A stretch of 64,000 bases of DNA from Variovorax sp. WS11 (GCF_010499245.1 NZ_JAAGOW010000005.1:1-64000); one strand, 5' to 3'; positions 35,415-46,536 are shown, numbered from the stretch's first letter. The notes: a model not told the origin generated them from the sequence alone. Numbers and translations: made by a program.

Positions 35415-36854
35415 ATGGAAAGCTTTGTCGAACGCTTCGGCCTGTGGTCAGCCGAGCAACAAGCGCAAGCCGACGCCGTCGTCGGACGCCTCCAGGCGGG
35501 CGAGGTGGACGTGGTCCGCTTCGCCTGGCCCGACCAGCACGGCCTGCTGCGCGGAAAGACTCTGGTGGCCGAAGCCGCGCAAGGCGCCTTGCGCGACGGG
35601 GTGAACCTCACCTCCACCCTGCTGGCCAAGGACACCTCGCACCGAACGGTGTTCCCGGTGTTCTCGGCGGGCGGGGGCTTCGATACCCCCGGCATGCAGG
35701 GCGGCGCGGACTTCACGGTGGTGGCCGATCCGGCGACCTTCCGCGTTCTGCCGTGGGCGCCCCGCACGGGGTGGGTGCTGTGCGATGCCTACACCTCGGA
35801 CGGAAGCCCTTGCCCTTTCGGCACGCGGCAGATCCTGCAGCGCGCCCTCGCCGAACTCGACGCCCTCGGCCTGGAGTTCGTGGCCGGCCTCGAGGTCGAG
35901 TTCCATGTGTTCAAGCTCGACGATCCCAGCCTGCAACTCGCGCACGCCGGCCAGCCGGGCGAGCCGCCGCGCGTGTCGCTCCTGACCCAGGGCCACCAGT
36001 ACCTGACCGAGCTGCGCTACGACCGCGTCGACGCGCTCATGGACCTGCTGCGAACGCAGCTCGCCGCGCTGGGCCTGCCCCTGCTCTCCCTGGAAATCGA
36101 GTTCGGCCCCAGCCAGTTCGAGCTGGTGTTCGGGCCCACCACAGGCCTGGTGCCGGCGGACACCATGGTCCTGCTGCGAAGCGCCATCAAGCAGATCTGC
36201 CAGCGCCACGGCTATCACGCCACCTTCATGTGCCGTCCCCGGATCCCGAACGTGATGTCCAGCGGCTGGCACCTGCACCAGTCCCTTCGGCGCAAGGCCG
36301 ACGGCCGCAACGCCTTCATGCCGGAACGGGAGGGCCAGGCGCTGAGCGAGACGGGCCTGCATTACCTGGCAGGGCTCAAGGCCCACGCCTGCGGCTCCGC
36401 CCCCCTGGCCAGCCCGACCATCAACGGCTACCGGCGCTACCGCCCCTTCTCGCTGGCACCCGATCGCGCCATCTGGGCGCGCGACAACCGCGGCGCCATG
36501 CTGCGGGTGCTGGGCGGCCCCGGCCAGAACGCGACGCGCATCGAGAACCGCGTGGGCGAGCCGACGGCCAACCCCTACCTCTACCTGGCCTCCCAGATCT
36601 TCGCCGGGCTCGACGGCATGCGCCGGCGGCTCGACCCCGGACCTTCGGCCGACGCGCCCTACGAGACCGCCGCCGACCAGCTGCCGCGCACGCTGTCCGA
36701 CGCCCTGGCGGCACTGCGCGCCGACAGCGTGCTCACCGAACAGCTCGGCCCGCGCTTCGTGGACTACTACTGCCACATCAAGGAAGCCGAGATCGCCCGT
36801 TTCAACCTCGAAGTCAGCGAGTGGGAACACCGCGAGTACTTCGACATGTTCTGA
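35415..36854 (+). CDS. Glutamine synthetase-like gamma-glutamyl ligase
   Basis: A 479-residue glutamine-synthetase-fold ligase: N-terminal beta-grasp with Phe-Ala-Trp-Pro-Asp-Gln-His-Gly, metal-site Leu-Glu-Val-Glu-Phe and Leu-Glu-Ile-Glu-Phe-Gly-Pro-Ser-Gln-Phe-Glu, His in Ser-Gly-Trp-His-Leu-His-Gln-Ser and Arg in Asn-Ala-Thr-Arg-Ile-Glu-Asn-Arg. Such paralogues (PuuA, AtdA1/TdnQ) join glutamate to an amine with ATP. Location directly behind a Rieske oxygenase (9-bp gap) and the presence of a distant-end amidotransferase point to substrate activation rather than nitrogen assimilation. Confidence 0.8.
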   Translation: MESFVERFGLWSAEQQAQADAVVGRLQAGEVDVVRFAWPDQHGLLRGKTLVAEAAQGALRDGVNLTSTLLAKDTSHRTVFPVFSAGGGFDTPGMQGGADFTVVADPATFRVLPWAPRTGWVLCDAYTSDGSPCPFGTRQILQRALAELDALGLEFVAGLEVEFHVFKLDDPSLQLAHAGQPGEPPRVSLLTQGHQYLTELRYDRVDALMDLLRTQLAALGLPLLSLEIEFGPSQFELVFGPTTGLVPADTMVLLRSAIKQICQRHGYHATFMCRPRIPNVMSSGWHLHQSLRRKADGRNAFMPEREGQALSETGLHYLAGLKAHACGSAPLASPTINGYRRYRPFSLAPDRAIWARDNRGAMLRVLGGPGQNATRIENRVGEPTANPYLYLASQIFAGLDGMRRRLDPGPSADAPYETAADQLPRTLSDALAALRADSVLTEQLGPRFVDYYCHIKEAEIARFNLEVSEWEHREYFDMF

Positions 36855-36862
36855 GACTTCGC

Positions 36863-37186
36863 ATGCCCACGATCACCTACATCCTCAAGGACGGCAGCGC
36901 GCGCCGCATCGACGCCAGGACGGGCGCCAGCGTGATGGAGACCGCCGTCCATCACAACGTGCGCGGCATCGATGCCGAATGCGGGGGCAGCTGCTCCTGT
37001 GCCACGTGCCACGTCTACGTGGCGGACGATTTCATGGACCGCCTGCCGCCGCCCGACGACATGGAGAACGAACTGCTGGATGGCGTGGCCGCCGATCGCC
37101 TGCCCGGCAGCCGGCTGAGCTGCCAGCTCGTCGTCGGGCCGGAGCTCGACGGGCTGACCGTGCGCATCCCCGAGAGCCAGGCCTGA
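36863..37186 (+). CDS. [2Fe-2S] ferredoxin, adrenodoxin/FdVI type
   Basis: A 107-residue ferredoxin with Cys-Gly-Gly-Ser-Cys-Ser-Cys-Ala-Thr-Cys-His and a final ligand in Leu-Ser-Cys-Gln, the adrenodoxin/putidaredoxin pattern. Such ferredoxins usually serve P450s or some Rieske oxygenases; no P450 gene is nearby, so the oxygenase at 34083 is the likely acceptor. Its stop shares a base with the start of the reductase gene. Confidence 0.85.
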   Translation: MPTITYILKDGSARRIDARTGASVMETAVHHNVRGIDAECGGSCSCATCHVYVADDFMDRLPPPDDMENELLDGVAADRLPGSRLSCQLVVGPELDGLTVRIPESQA

Positions 37187-38430
37187 TGATGAGCGCTCGC
37201 GCCCCCCTGGTCATCGTCGGCGCGTCCTACGCCGGCACGCAGCTCGCGGCCACTGCGCGCGAGCTCGGCTTCGACGCACCGATCATCCTGCTGGGCGAGG
37301 AAGGCCACGCACCCTACCAGCGCCCTCCTCTGTCGAAGGGACTGCTGACGGGCCAGACCTCGGTCGACGCACTGGCCCTCAGGGGGCCCGGCTTCTTCGC
37401 CGACCAGGCCATCGACCTGCAGCTGGGGCGGCGTGCCAAGGCCCTGGACGCCGCAGCGCGGACGCTGACGCTGGACGACGGCAGCACCCTCGGCTACGGC
37501 TGGCTGGCGCTGGCCACCGGCGCGCGCTGCCGGGCACTGCCCGTGCCGGGCACCGATCTCGACGGCGTCTACAACCTGCGCACCCTCGACGACGCGCTGC
37601 GGATCTCGGACGCGCTCGCCCAGGCCACGCGCGCCTGCGTCATCGGCGGCGGCTTCATCGGGCTGGAGGTCGCATCGGCGCTGGCCGCTCGCGGCGCTTC
37701 GGTGACCGTCGTCGAAAGCCAGCCGCGGCTGCTCGCGCGCAGCTTCCCGCCGCTGATGTCGGACTACCTGGCCGGTGCCCACCGCCAGCGCGGCGTAGAA
37801 GTGGTCCTCGGACGCGGCGTGCGAGCCTTGTCCGGCGATGCAGGCCGAGTCCGGCACGTCGAGCTGGACGACGGCAGCCGCATCGCCTGCGACATGGTCG
37901 TCCTGGGCATCGGCGTGCAGCCGAACATCGAACTGGCGCTGGAAGCGGGCATTGCCTGCGACAACGGCATCCTCACCGACGCACTGGGCCGCACCAGCGC
38001 CCCGCAGGTCATTGCCGTGGGCGACGTGGCCAACACCCTGCTTCCTGCCGTGCCTGGCTGCCCGCTGCGTTTGCGCCTCGAGTCCATCCAGGCAGCCAAC
38101 GACGGCGCGCGCGCCGCGGCCAGCGCGCTGGCGGGCACGCCGCAGCCCTTCGAGGGCGTTCCGTGGTTCTGGAGCGACCAGCACAAGCTCAAGCTGCAGA
38201 TGGCCGGACTGCCCATGCCCGGCGACCAGGCCGTCGTGCGCGGCGAGATGCAAAGCGATCGATTCAGCCTCTTCTACCTGCGCGGCGGGGTGATGGTCGC
38301 TGCCCATTCGGTGAACCGGCCCGCCGAACACATGCTCAGCCGCAAGCTGATCGCGGCTGGAGCGCGCATCGATCCGCAACAGCTGCAAGACGAGTCCGTC
38401 GACCTCAAATCCACCAGGAGTTCCCCATGA
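37186..38430 (+). CDS. NAD(P)H-ferredoxin reductase
   Basis: A 414-residue putidaredoxin-reductase-type flavoprotein. FAD motif Val-Gly-Ala-Ser-Tyr-Ala-Gly-Thr (Ser replaces the second Gly), Pro-Tyr-Gln-Arg-Pro-Pro-Leu-Ser-Lys, NAD motif Ile-Gly-Gly-Gly-Phe-Ile-Gly-Leu-Glu near 150, and Val-Ile-Ala-Val-Gly-Asp-Val-Ala near 275. Start overlaps the ferredoxin stop (TGATG) and the stop overlaps the next ATG, so translation is coupled. Completes an electron chain NAD(P)H to ferredoxin to oxygenase. Confidence 0.85.
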   Translation: MMSARAPLVIVGASYAGTQLAATARELGFDAPIILLGEEGHAPYQRPPLSKGLLTGQTSVDALALRGPGFFADQAIDLQLGRRAKALDAAARTLTLDDGSTLGYGWLALATGARCRALPVPGTDLDGVYNLRTLDDALRISDALAQATRACVIGGGFIGLEVASALAARGASVTVVESQPRLLARSFPPLMSDYLAGAHRQRGVEVVLGRGVRALSGDAGRVRHVELDDGSRIACDMVVLGIGVQPNIELALEAGIACDNGILTDALGRTSAPQVIAVGDVANTLLPAVPGCPLRLRLESIQAANDGARAAASALAGTPQPFEGVPWFWSDQHKLKLQMAGLPMPGDQAVVRGEMQSDRFSLFYLRGGVMVAAHSVNRPAEHMLSRKLIAAGARIDPQQLQDESVDLKSTRSSP

Positions 38431-39614
38431 AGATGATCAAGAAGACAAGCTTTCTGAGCGCCGCCATGCTGGCCTGCGCCGGCGCCTTCGTCCCGGCCCA
38501 TGCCGAGGATGCGCTGCGCATCGGCCTGATCGCCACCTATTCCGGACCCTACGCCGACTATGGCCGTCAGTTCGACGCCGGCGTTGCGCTCTACCTCAAG
38601 GAGCACGGCGGCAAGATCGCCGGGCGCAAGGTCGAGATCGTCAAGAAAGACACCGCAGGGCCCGCACCCGATGCCGCCAAGCGCATCGCCCAGGAGCTGG
38701 TCGTCCGGGACAAGGTGAAGGTGCTGACCGGCCTGGACTTCAGCCCGAATGCCTACGCCGTCGGCGCGATCGCCACCCAGGCCAAGGTGCCCACGATCGT
38801 GATGAACGCGGCGTCCTCGGCCATCACGAGCAGCTCGCCCTATGTCGCCCGCCTGTCCTTCACGGTCCAGCAGGTCACCGACCCGATGGCGCGGTGGATG
38901 CTCAAGCAGGGCGTGAAGGAGGCCTACACGGTCGTGGCGGACTACGCTTCGGGCCAGGATGCGCAGACGGCGTTCAAGAAGGCCTTCACCGCCGGCGGGG
39001 GCAAGGTGGTCGGCGAGGTGCGCACGCCGATGAGCAACCCGGACTTCTCGGCCTACGTCCAGCGCATCAAGGACAACAAGCCGCAGGCCGTGTTCTTCTT
39101 CTTTCCATCGGGGGTGATGCCCCCGGCCTTCCTCAAGGTCTGGAAAGAGCGCGGCATGGAAGAAGCCGGCATCAAGCTCTTCGCAACCGGTGAAGCCACC
39201 GACGACAGCTTCCTGGAGGCCACCGGCGACGTGGCGCTCGGCCTCGTCACGAGCCATCACTACTCCTATGCGCATCCGAGCGCCAAGAACCGGAAGTTCG
39301 TGAAGGACTTCGAAGCCCAGTTCGGCACCAGCATGCGCCCGAACTACTTCGCGGTGACGGCCTACGATGCCATGGCCGCGATCGACCTGGCGCTGGCGAA
39401 GACCCAGGGCGATGTCTCCGGCGACAAGATCATGGAAGCGCTCAAGGGACTCGCGTTCGAGAGCCCGCGCGGCCCGGTCGAGATCGACTCCGCCACGCGC
39501 GACATCGTGCAGACGGTCTACATCCGCAAGACGGAGAAGGCGGGCGGCAAGCTGGTCAACGCGGAGTTCGACAAGTTCGATCGCGTGAAGGACCCGGCCA
39601 AGGAAGGCAGCTGA
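38427..39614 (+). CDS. Branched-chain-amino-acid-type ABC substrate-binding protein
   Basis: A 395-residue periplasmic protein with a Sec signal ending Val-Pro-Ala-His-Ala-Glu and the Peripla_BP_6 opening Ile-Gly-Leu-Ile-Ala-Thr-Tyr-Ser-Gly-Pro. LivJ-family receptors bind amino acids, but also amides, urea and aromatic acids. Encoded in the oxygenase operon, it most likely captures the amine or amide that the operon degrades. Confidence 0.85.
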   Translation: MKMIKKTSFLSAAMLACAGAFVPAHAEDALRIGLIATYSGPYADYGRQFDAGVALYLKEHGGKIAGRKVEIVKKDTAGPAPDAAKRIAQELVVRDKVKVLTGLDFSPNAYAVGAIATQAKVPTIVMNAASSAITSSSPYVARLSFTVQQVTDPMARWMLKQGVKEAYTVVADYASGQDAQTAFKKAFTAGGGKVVGEVRTPMSNPDFSAYVQRIKDNKPQAVFFFFPSGVMPPAFLKVWKERGMEEAGIKLFATGEATDDSFLEATGDVALGLVTSHHYSYAHPSAKNRKFVKDFEAQFGTSMRPNYFAVTAYDAMAAIDLALAKTQGDVSGDKIMEALKGLAFESPRGPVEIDSATRDIVQTVYIRKTEKAGGKLVNAEFDKFDRVKDPAKEGS

Positions 39615-39635
39615 GGCACCGCGAGGCACAGTCCC

Positions 39636-40496
39636 ATGGCAATCGTGCTCTTCGATGGAGTGGCCTACGGCATGCTCCTGTTCCTCATCGGCGTCGGCCT
39701 GTCGATCACGATGGGCCTGATGAACTTCGTCAACCTGGCCCATGGCGCCTTCGCGATGGCGGGCGGCTATGCCGCCAGCCTGGCAATGCAGCACTGGGGC
39801 CTGGGCTTCTTCCCGGCGCTGGCCATGGCCTTCATCGCCGCGGCCGCCATCGGCGCCGGCCTGGAGTTCCTCTTCTTCCGGCGCCTGTACCGCTCGCACC
39901 CGCTGGACCAGGTGCTGCTGTCCATCGGCGTGGTCTTCGTCGCCATCTCGGTAGCGACCTACCTCTTCGGACCGTCGATGCAGGCCTTCTCGCTGCCGCC
40001 CTCCCTGGACGGACGCGTGAACCTGCTCGGGCTCGAGCTCGGGCGCTACCGCCTCTTCCTCATCGCCAGCGGGCTGGTGGTGCTGGCAGCGCTGCTGCTC
40101 GCGCTCAACAAGACGCGCTATGGCGCGATGGTCCGCGCGGCGGTGGACAACCAGCGCGTGGCCGCGGGCATGGGCATCCATGTGCAGCGTCTCTTCTTCC
40201 TCACCTTTTCCTTCGGCTGCGGCCTGGCGGGCCTCGGCGGCGCGCTGAGCCTGGGCCTGCTCGGACTCGAACCCTCCTTCGCCTTGAAGTACCTGATCTA
40301 CTTTCTCATCGTGGTGTGCGTCGGCGGCGCGGGCACCATCAGCGGCCCCTTCCTCGCCGCCCTGCTGGTCGGCATCGTGGACGTCGCGGGCAAGTACTAC
40401 CTGCCCGGCGCGGGCGCCTTCCTGGTCTATGTCGTGATGGTGCTGACGCTGCTCGTGCGTCCTCACGGCCTCATCCCTCGCAAAGGCCTGGCATGA
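39636..40496 (+). CDS. Branched-chain-type ABC permease (LivH-like)
   Basis: A 286-residue membrane protein with about eight hydrophobic segments and LivH motifs: Gly-Leu-Met-Asn-Phe-Val-Asn-Leu-Ala-His-Gly near residue 28 and Val-Gly-Gly-Ala-Gly-Thr-Ile-Ser-Gly-Pro near 230. Forms the channel with the LivM-like protein. It starts 21 bp after the binding protein and overlaps livM by 4 bp. Confidence 0.88.
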   Translation: MAIVLFDGVAYGMLLFLIGVGLSITMGLMNFVNLAHGAFAMAGGYAASLAMQHWGLGFFPALAMAFIAAAAIGAGLEFLFFRRLYRSHPLDQVLLSIGVVFVAISVATYLFGPSMQAFSLPPSLDGRVNLLGLELGRYRLFLIASGLVVLAALLLALNKTRYGAMVRAAVDNQRVAAGMGIHVQRLFFLTFSFGCGLAGLGGALSLGLLGLEPSFALKYLIYFLIVVCVGGAGTISGPFLAALLVGIVDVAGKYYLPGAGAFLVYVVMVLTLLVRPHGLIPRKGLA

Positions 40497-41451
40497 AAGC
40501 GTTGACCATTCCCCGCGATCGGCTCCCCTGGGTCGAGGCCTTGTTCTGGCTGGCGCTGGCCTGCAGCTTCTTCCTGATGCCCGACAAGCTCACGCTGCTC
40601 AGCCAGATCCTGATCTTCGGGCTCTTCGCGGTCTCGCTGGACATGGCCCTGGGCTACGCCGGCATCCTCACCGTGGGGCACGCGGCCTTCTTCGGCATGG
40701 GCGCCTACGCGGCCGGGCTGCTGGCCAGGCATGGCTGGGCGGAGCCCTTCTCGGGACTCCTGCTGGCCCTGGTCGTCTGCGCCCTCCTCGGCTATCTGCT
40801 GAGCTACCTGGTCGTTCGCGGCGCGGACCTGACGCGGCTCATGATCACCATCGGCGTCTGCGTACTGCTGGCCGAACTGGCCAATCGCCTCGGCGGCATC
40901 ACCGGCGGCACCGACGGGCTGCAGGGCATCGAGATGCGGCCCGTGTTCGGCCGCTTCGCGTTCGATCTCTGGGGCAGGACCGCCTTCTTCTACAGCTTCG
41001 GTGTCGTTCTCGCCATGTTCCTCGTGGTCCGGCGCGTGCTGCATTCGCCTTTCGGCCTGGCGCTGCGCGGCATTCACGACAGCCGCAAGCGCATGCTGGC
41101 AATCGGCTCGCCCGTGGAGGCGCGGCTGCGGCTGGCCTACTGCTTCTCGGCGGCAGTCGCAGGCGTTGCAGGCGCATTGCTGGCGCAGACGACCCAGTTC
41201 GTCGGCATCGAGTCCATCGGCTTCAACCGCTCGGCGGAGATCCTCATCATCCTCGTGCTGGGCGGGACCGGCCGACTGTATGGCGGCATGGCCGGGGCAA
41301 TCGTCTACATGCTCGTGCACGATGTCTTCGCCGACATCGATCCCCAGTTCTGGATGTTCTGGCTCGGGATCTTCCTGATCGCCGCGGTGATGCTCGGGCG
41401 CGGCGGCATCATGGGCATGCTGTCGCGTCTGGTCGCCACCAGGGGAGCGAA

Positions 41452-41455
<4 letters not shown>
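40493..41455 (+). CDS. Branched-chain-type ABC permease (LivM-like)
   Basis: A 320-residue membrane protein with LivM hallmarks: Gly-Tyr-Ala-Gly-Ile-Leu-Thr-Val-Gly-His-Ala-Ala-Phe-Phe-Gly near residue 55 and Gly-Gly-Thr-Gly-Arg-Leu-Tyr-Gly near 260. A 4-bp overlap joins it to both neighbours, fitting a stoichiometric importer complex. Confidence 0.88.
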
Positions 41456-42942
<1,487 letters not shown>

Positions 42943-42946
<4 letters not shown>

Positions 42947-43665
42947 AGCCCATCGCGATCTTCCAGCACACCGAAGTCGGGGCGCCCGGCACGGTTCCCT
43001 CGATCCTGGATGCACTGCAACTGCCCTGGCGCATCGTGCGCATCGTCGATGGCGAGCCCGTGCCCGCGAGCGCCGATGCCTTCTCCGGTCTGGTGTTCAT
43101 GGGCGGCTCCATGAGCGTCCACGATCCGCTTGCCTGGATCGCTCGAGAGATCGCGCTGATCCGCGAGGCGGCTTCGCTGGGCGTTCCGGTCTGCGGCCAT
43201 TGCCTGGGCAGCCAGATCCTGGCCACGGCGCTCGGCGGGAGCGTCCGGCGCAATGCCAGGCCGGAGATCGGATGGAACCCCATCACGGTGGCCGAAACGC
43301 CAAGCGCGCAGGAATGGCTTGGCGAGGCCCCCGGGACGCGCCTGCCGGCATTCCAGTGGCACGGGGACACCTTCGAACTTCCGCCGGGCGCCGAGCGCAT
43401 CGCCACCAGTGCGCACTGCGAGAACCAGGCCTTCGTGATGCATGGGCGCCACCTGGCGATGCAATCCCACCTGGAGATGACGCCGGAGCTGGTGGAACTC
43501 TCGGTCGCACGCAACGGCTCCCAGTTGGACAGAGAGCTTCATGCAGGCAACCCCGCGGTCACATCTCGCGAACAGACCCTGAGCGATCTGCGCGAGCGGA
43601 CGACGGCCATGAAGGCCATCCTGCTTCGTTTGTATTCGCGGTGGGCAGAGGGCTTGTCCCGCTAG
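42943..43665 (+). CDS. Class I glutamine amidotransferase-like hydrolase
   Basis: A 240-residue GATase1 protein with nucleophile Cys in Val-Cys-Gly-His-Cys-Leu-Gly-Ser-Gln, catalytic His in Phe-Gln-Trp-His-Gly-Asp-Thr-Phe, and Phe-Met-Gly-Gly-Ser-Met-Ser as oxyanion region. No synthetase partner domain is attached, so it should act as a free gamma-glutamyl hydrolase, the role ascribed to AtdA2/TdnT in aniline degradation. Here it may remove glutamate after oxygenation or limit build-up of the gamma-glutamyl intermediate. Last gene of the operon; the 280 bp after it (43666-43945) show no supported gene. Confidence 0.8.
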
Positions 43666-43945
43666 GTGTGATGTCTCAATAGGTTGTTCACCCGGAAGAG
43701 TCTGGGAGACTGGAGTTACCACGCTTCAGTACATCTCAGAGGGAAATTTGTCCTTGTCACAGGCCGTACGCGAACGACGGCAGTCAGTCCAGACCGGTTC
43801 TAGCCGGCGGAGGTGCGACCGACAGGTGATGGCCGTTCACGGTACTACCATGATGCCTTGAAACTTCATGGCGCAACGAAGTTCTCCCGCATTTGGGCTT
43901 GCTTCTCGGAAGGCGCGCCTGCCTTTCCATCCTCTGACCCACCCT

Positions 43946-44419
43946 ATGACAGAACAGACCACCCTCATTCAGGAAGCCACTCTCTGGAGCGACGAGCGCT
44001 GGACGGCGCGCGTGATCAAGAACGAAGACGACGACGGCTGGGCCGTCTCGATGACGCGCCACGGCGACCTCGAGCCGGCACTGGTCGGGCCCTGGACCAT
44101 GGGCCGCGACAAGAAGAATCCCAAGCCGCTGGATGCGCCGGCCTTCCATACGCTGGTCAAGACCGCCGCCGAGGTGCTGCGCCGCCACGAGCAGCAGCTG
44201 CATGCCCAGCTCAACAAGAGCGTGAGCGTCGGCGCGGGCTCGGAGCGCATCCGCGTCTCGCTGCAGATCGTGCCGGACGAGGACAACCCGCATGCCCTGC
44301 TCCGTGCCCATGACGAGCTCGGCGCTCAACTAGGCGAGGTGCGCGTGGCCCCCGGCTTCAAGCTCAATGCAGACAGCGCGGCGGTCTGGATCGAAGGCGG
44401 CTTCCAGAGGCCACACTGA
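43946..44419 (+). CDS. Conserved hypothetical protein
   Basis: A 157-residue soluble protein from the ATG at 43946; an in-frame start at 43868 would add 26 residues that look non-coding. It contains Trp-Ser-Asp-Glu-Arg-Trp-Thr-Ala-Arg-Val, Trp-Thr-Met-Gly-Arg-Asp-Lys-Lys-Asn-Pro-Lys and a Gln-rich helix. No catalytic motif, signal peptide or membrane segment is visible. A similar protein is remembered as a hypothetical in Comamonadaceae; no function is known. Confidence 0.65.
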   Translation: MTEQTTLIQEATLWSDERWTARVIKNEDDDGWAVSMTRHGDLEPALVGPWTMGRDKKNPKPLDAPAFHTLVKTAAEVLRRHEQQLHAQLNKSVSVGAGSERIRVSLQIVPDEDNPHALLRAHDELGAQLGEVRVAPGFKLNADSAAVWIEGGFQRPH

Positions 44420-44511
44420 CATAGGTCTGGAGAGCCAATCTCTCTTCAGTGGCCGACGCACCTCCTCTCCGCGCCAAGGCTGCACCGGTCACCCTGACCG
44501 CGTCCGATCCG

Positions 44512-45849
44512 CTAGCGGACGCCGGCAGCCAGGGACGCCGCCAACTGCCGCGCGGACCGCGCGCTGGCCCCCTTGCCGGTGATCGCCAAGGCCGGAGGGT
44601 TCGCCAGCATGCGCTCGAAGACCGCCCGCACATCTTCCGCGCCGATGCCGTCGATCATCGCAATCGCTTCGGCCATCGGCGTCACGGTCCCGCTGGCGAA
44701 GAGCTCTTCGACGGCCTGCTCCATCGTCGCGTAGGTCCGCTCGCCGGCGCGCACGCGTGACACAGTCAGCTGGTTCTTCGCCCGCTCCAGGTGCACCGGA
44801 TCGATGGTGGTGGCCTGCGCGCGCAGCAGCCCGCCCGTCGCCGTCACCAGCGCGTCGAGCTTGTCCGGCGTGGTGACCGCATGCACCACGAAGTTGGCCC
44901 AGATGTCCCCGCTGTCCATCGTCGAGTGGGCCGTATAGGCCAGGCCGAGCTGCTCCCGGACCCTGTCGACGAGGGGAGCCGACATCCCGCCTCCGAACAG
45001 GTTCACGGCCAGCGAAGCCGCAAGGCGCCAGCGCTGCTGCGGCAGGTCGTCCTGCCCCGCGGGCGCCAGCGGGTAGGCCATGTTCAGGAACACCTGCGAC
45101 ACCTGCGCGAAGCGCCGGGCCAAGGCGTGACCGACGTACTTCGCCGTCGCGGCAGGGCGTGGCACAGATGGGTCGGCGCAGGCGGGCATCGCTGCAAAGA
45201 GTTCCCCGGCGAGCGCCAGCCAGGCTTCGACGTTGAAGTTCCCGGCCGCCGCAACGACGGTCTTTTCCGCCACGTAGTGGGACTGCACGTGGCGGACCAG
45301 GTCGTGCCGGGTGAAGCCTTCGATGTTCCCGACGGTGCCGATCACCGGCATGCCCATCGGGTCGTCGCCCCAGATGGCGCGGTCGAGCAGTTCGCTGGAG
45401 CTCTCCTGCGGATCCTCCTCGTATTCGATTGCCTCCTGGCGAATCACTTCCAGCTCGCGCTGCAATTCACTGTCGGGAAAGGTGCTGTTCAGGATGATGT
45501 CGGCCGTCATGCGCAGCAGATGCTCCGCGTGCCGGCCCAGGCCGGTCATGAAGTAGCCGGTGGTGTCCTTGCCCGTGAACGCGTTGACATCCGCGCCCAG
45601 CCGCTCCGCATCCAGGTTGATGGCCTGCACGGAGCGGGTGGTGGTCCCCTTGAACGCCATGTGCTCCAGGACATGACTGATGCCGTTGGTGACCGGCGTC
45701 TCGTCGCGGGAGCCGACGCGCAGGAACACGCCCACGCTGGCGCTCTGCACATGCCGCATGGGGAGCGCCAGCAGCCTCACCCCGTTCGGGAGCGTGTGAA
45801 GGATCGGCGTGCCCGCCGCAGCCGTGTGCACGGCCTGCAAGTGGACCAT
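44512..45849 (-). CDS. M16-family zinc metallopeptidase
   Basis: A 445-residue pitrilysin-family peptidase with the inverted zinc motif His-Val-Leu-Glu-His-Met-Ala-Phe-Lys-Gly-Thr near residue 60, the distal Glu in a Gln-Glu-Ala-Ile-Glu-Tyr-Glu-Glu-Asp-Pro stretch, and the C-terminal half with Arg-Glu-Gln-Leu-Gly-Leu-Ala-Tyr. No signal peptide, so probably cytosolic. It resembles processing-peptidase-beta-like bacterial enzymes. Directly preceded by a HipB-like regulator (3-bp gap), an unusual pairing. Confidence 0.87.
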   Translation of the reverse strand: MVHLQAVHTAAAGTPILHTLPNGVRLLALPMRHVQSASVGVFLRVGSRDETPVTNGISHVLEHMAFKGTTTRSVQAINLDAERLGADVNAFTGKDTTGYFMTGLGRHAEHLLRMTADIILNSTFPDSELQRELEVIRQEAIEYEEDPQESSSELLDRAIWGDDPMGMPVIGTVGNIEGFTRHDLVRHVQSHYVAEKTVVAAAGNFNVEAWLALAGELFAAMPACADPSVPRPAATAKYVGHALARRFAQVSQVFLNMAYPLAPAGQDDLPQQRWRLAASLAVNLFGGGMSAPLVDRVREQLGLAYTAHSTMDSGDIWANFVVHAVTTPDKLDALVTATGGLLRAQATTIDPVHLERAKNQLTVSRVRAGERTYATMEQAVEELFASGTVTPMAEAIAMIDGIGAEDVRAVFERMLANPPALAITGKGASARSARQLAASLAAGVR

Positions 45850-45852
45850 GGC

Positions 45853-46110
45853 TCAGCGGGCTTCCGGCTGCTGCAGCCTGACGCCGATGCCGTAGAGCGC
45901 AAGCAGGCCCAGCACGTGCCCGATGGCCACGCCGGGCTCACCCGCTTCGATGCGGCCGATGGTTTGCACATGCACGCCCAGGCGCGCGGCCGCGGCTGCC
46001 TGGCCCTCCCCGGCCGCCGATCGGGCCCGCCTTGCCGCTGCCCCCAACTCCTGGATTGCGTGCAAGGCGTCGCCGCCGATGTCTGCCGAGATGCGCTTGC
46101 CTTGGGCCAT
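45853..46110 (-). CDS. XRE/HipB-like helix-turn-helix protein
   Basis: An 85-residue DNA-binding protein with an XRE HTH in which Ala replaces several usual residues (Ala-Ala-Ala-Ala-Arg-Leu-Gly-Val-His-Val-Gln-Thr-Ile-Gly-Arg-Ile-Glu-Ala-Gly) and a short C-terminal strand like HipB. HipB is normally followed by hipA, but here an M16 peptidase gene starts 3 bp downstream. It may control that gene. Confidence 0.7.
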   Translation of the reverse strand: MAQGKRISADIGGDALHAIQELGAAARRARSAAGEGQAAAAARLGVHVQTIGRIEAGEPGVAIGHVLGLLALYGIGVRLQQPEAR

Positions 46111-46137
46111 GGGTGCATTGTCGCTGTGCCAAAGCCA

Positions 46138-46536
46138 TCAGGGGTGCCTCTTCAGCCGAACGTCCTGGACCACCAAGGCCGGATCGACCATCCGGACCCG
46201 GTGATCCACGTAGTAGCCACCGTACTCCGTGTACCGCAGGAACACGCTGCGACAGGTGCCGCACGCATACACGTCGCTCCGGTTGAAGGGAAACCACGAG
46301 ACGGCGATGGGCGCGTCGGCCGATCCATACCGGGTGCCGCCTGGATGGAACTCCTCGAATGTCGGCTCGTCGATGTCCGAGGCGCGGAGTGTGCCGACCT
46401 GCTCGACCCCGGCAGGCCAGCGCTCCAGCGTGATGCTTTCCCAGGAAGGCGTCTGCAGAACACTGCAGCTACAGCCGGGTACCCTGACTTTCAGTTGCCT
46501 CGAACTGAGCTCGCGCAGTTGCGCAGCATCGATCAT
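46138..46536 (-). CDS. Conserved hypothetical protein with CxC and CxxC motifs
   Basis: A 132-residue protein with Cys-Ser-Cys near residue 22 and Cys-Gly-Thr-Cys near 95, which could bind zinc, and aromatic segments Trp-Phe-Pro-Phe-Asn-Arg and Tyr-Thr-Glu-Tyr-Gly-Gly-Tyr-Tyr. No signal peptide or membrane helix. It lies 27 bp upstream of the HipB-like gene on the same strand and may share its transcript. Family not recognised. Confidence 0.6.
   Translation of the reverse strand: MIDAAQLRELSSRQLKVRVPGCSCSVLQTPSWESITLERWPAGVEQVGTLRASDIDEPTFEEFHPGGTRYGSADAPIAVSWFPFNRSDVYACGTCRSVFLRYTEYGGYYVDHRVRMVDPALVVQDVRLKRHP

Noticed and set aside
38274..40466. 730-codon minus-strand open frame
   Set aside because: Antisense to the binding-protein and LivH genes; low-complexity His/Arg/Glu composition typical of shadows.
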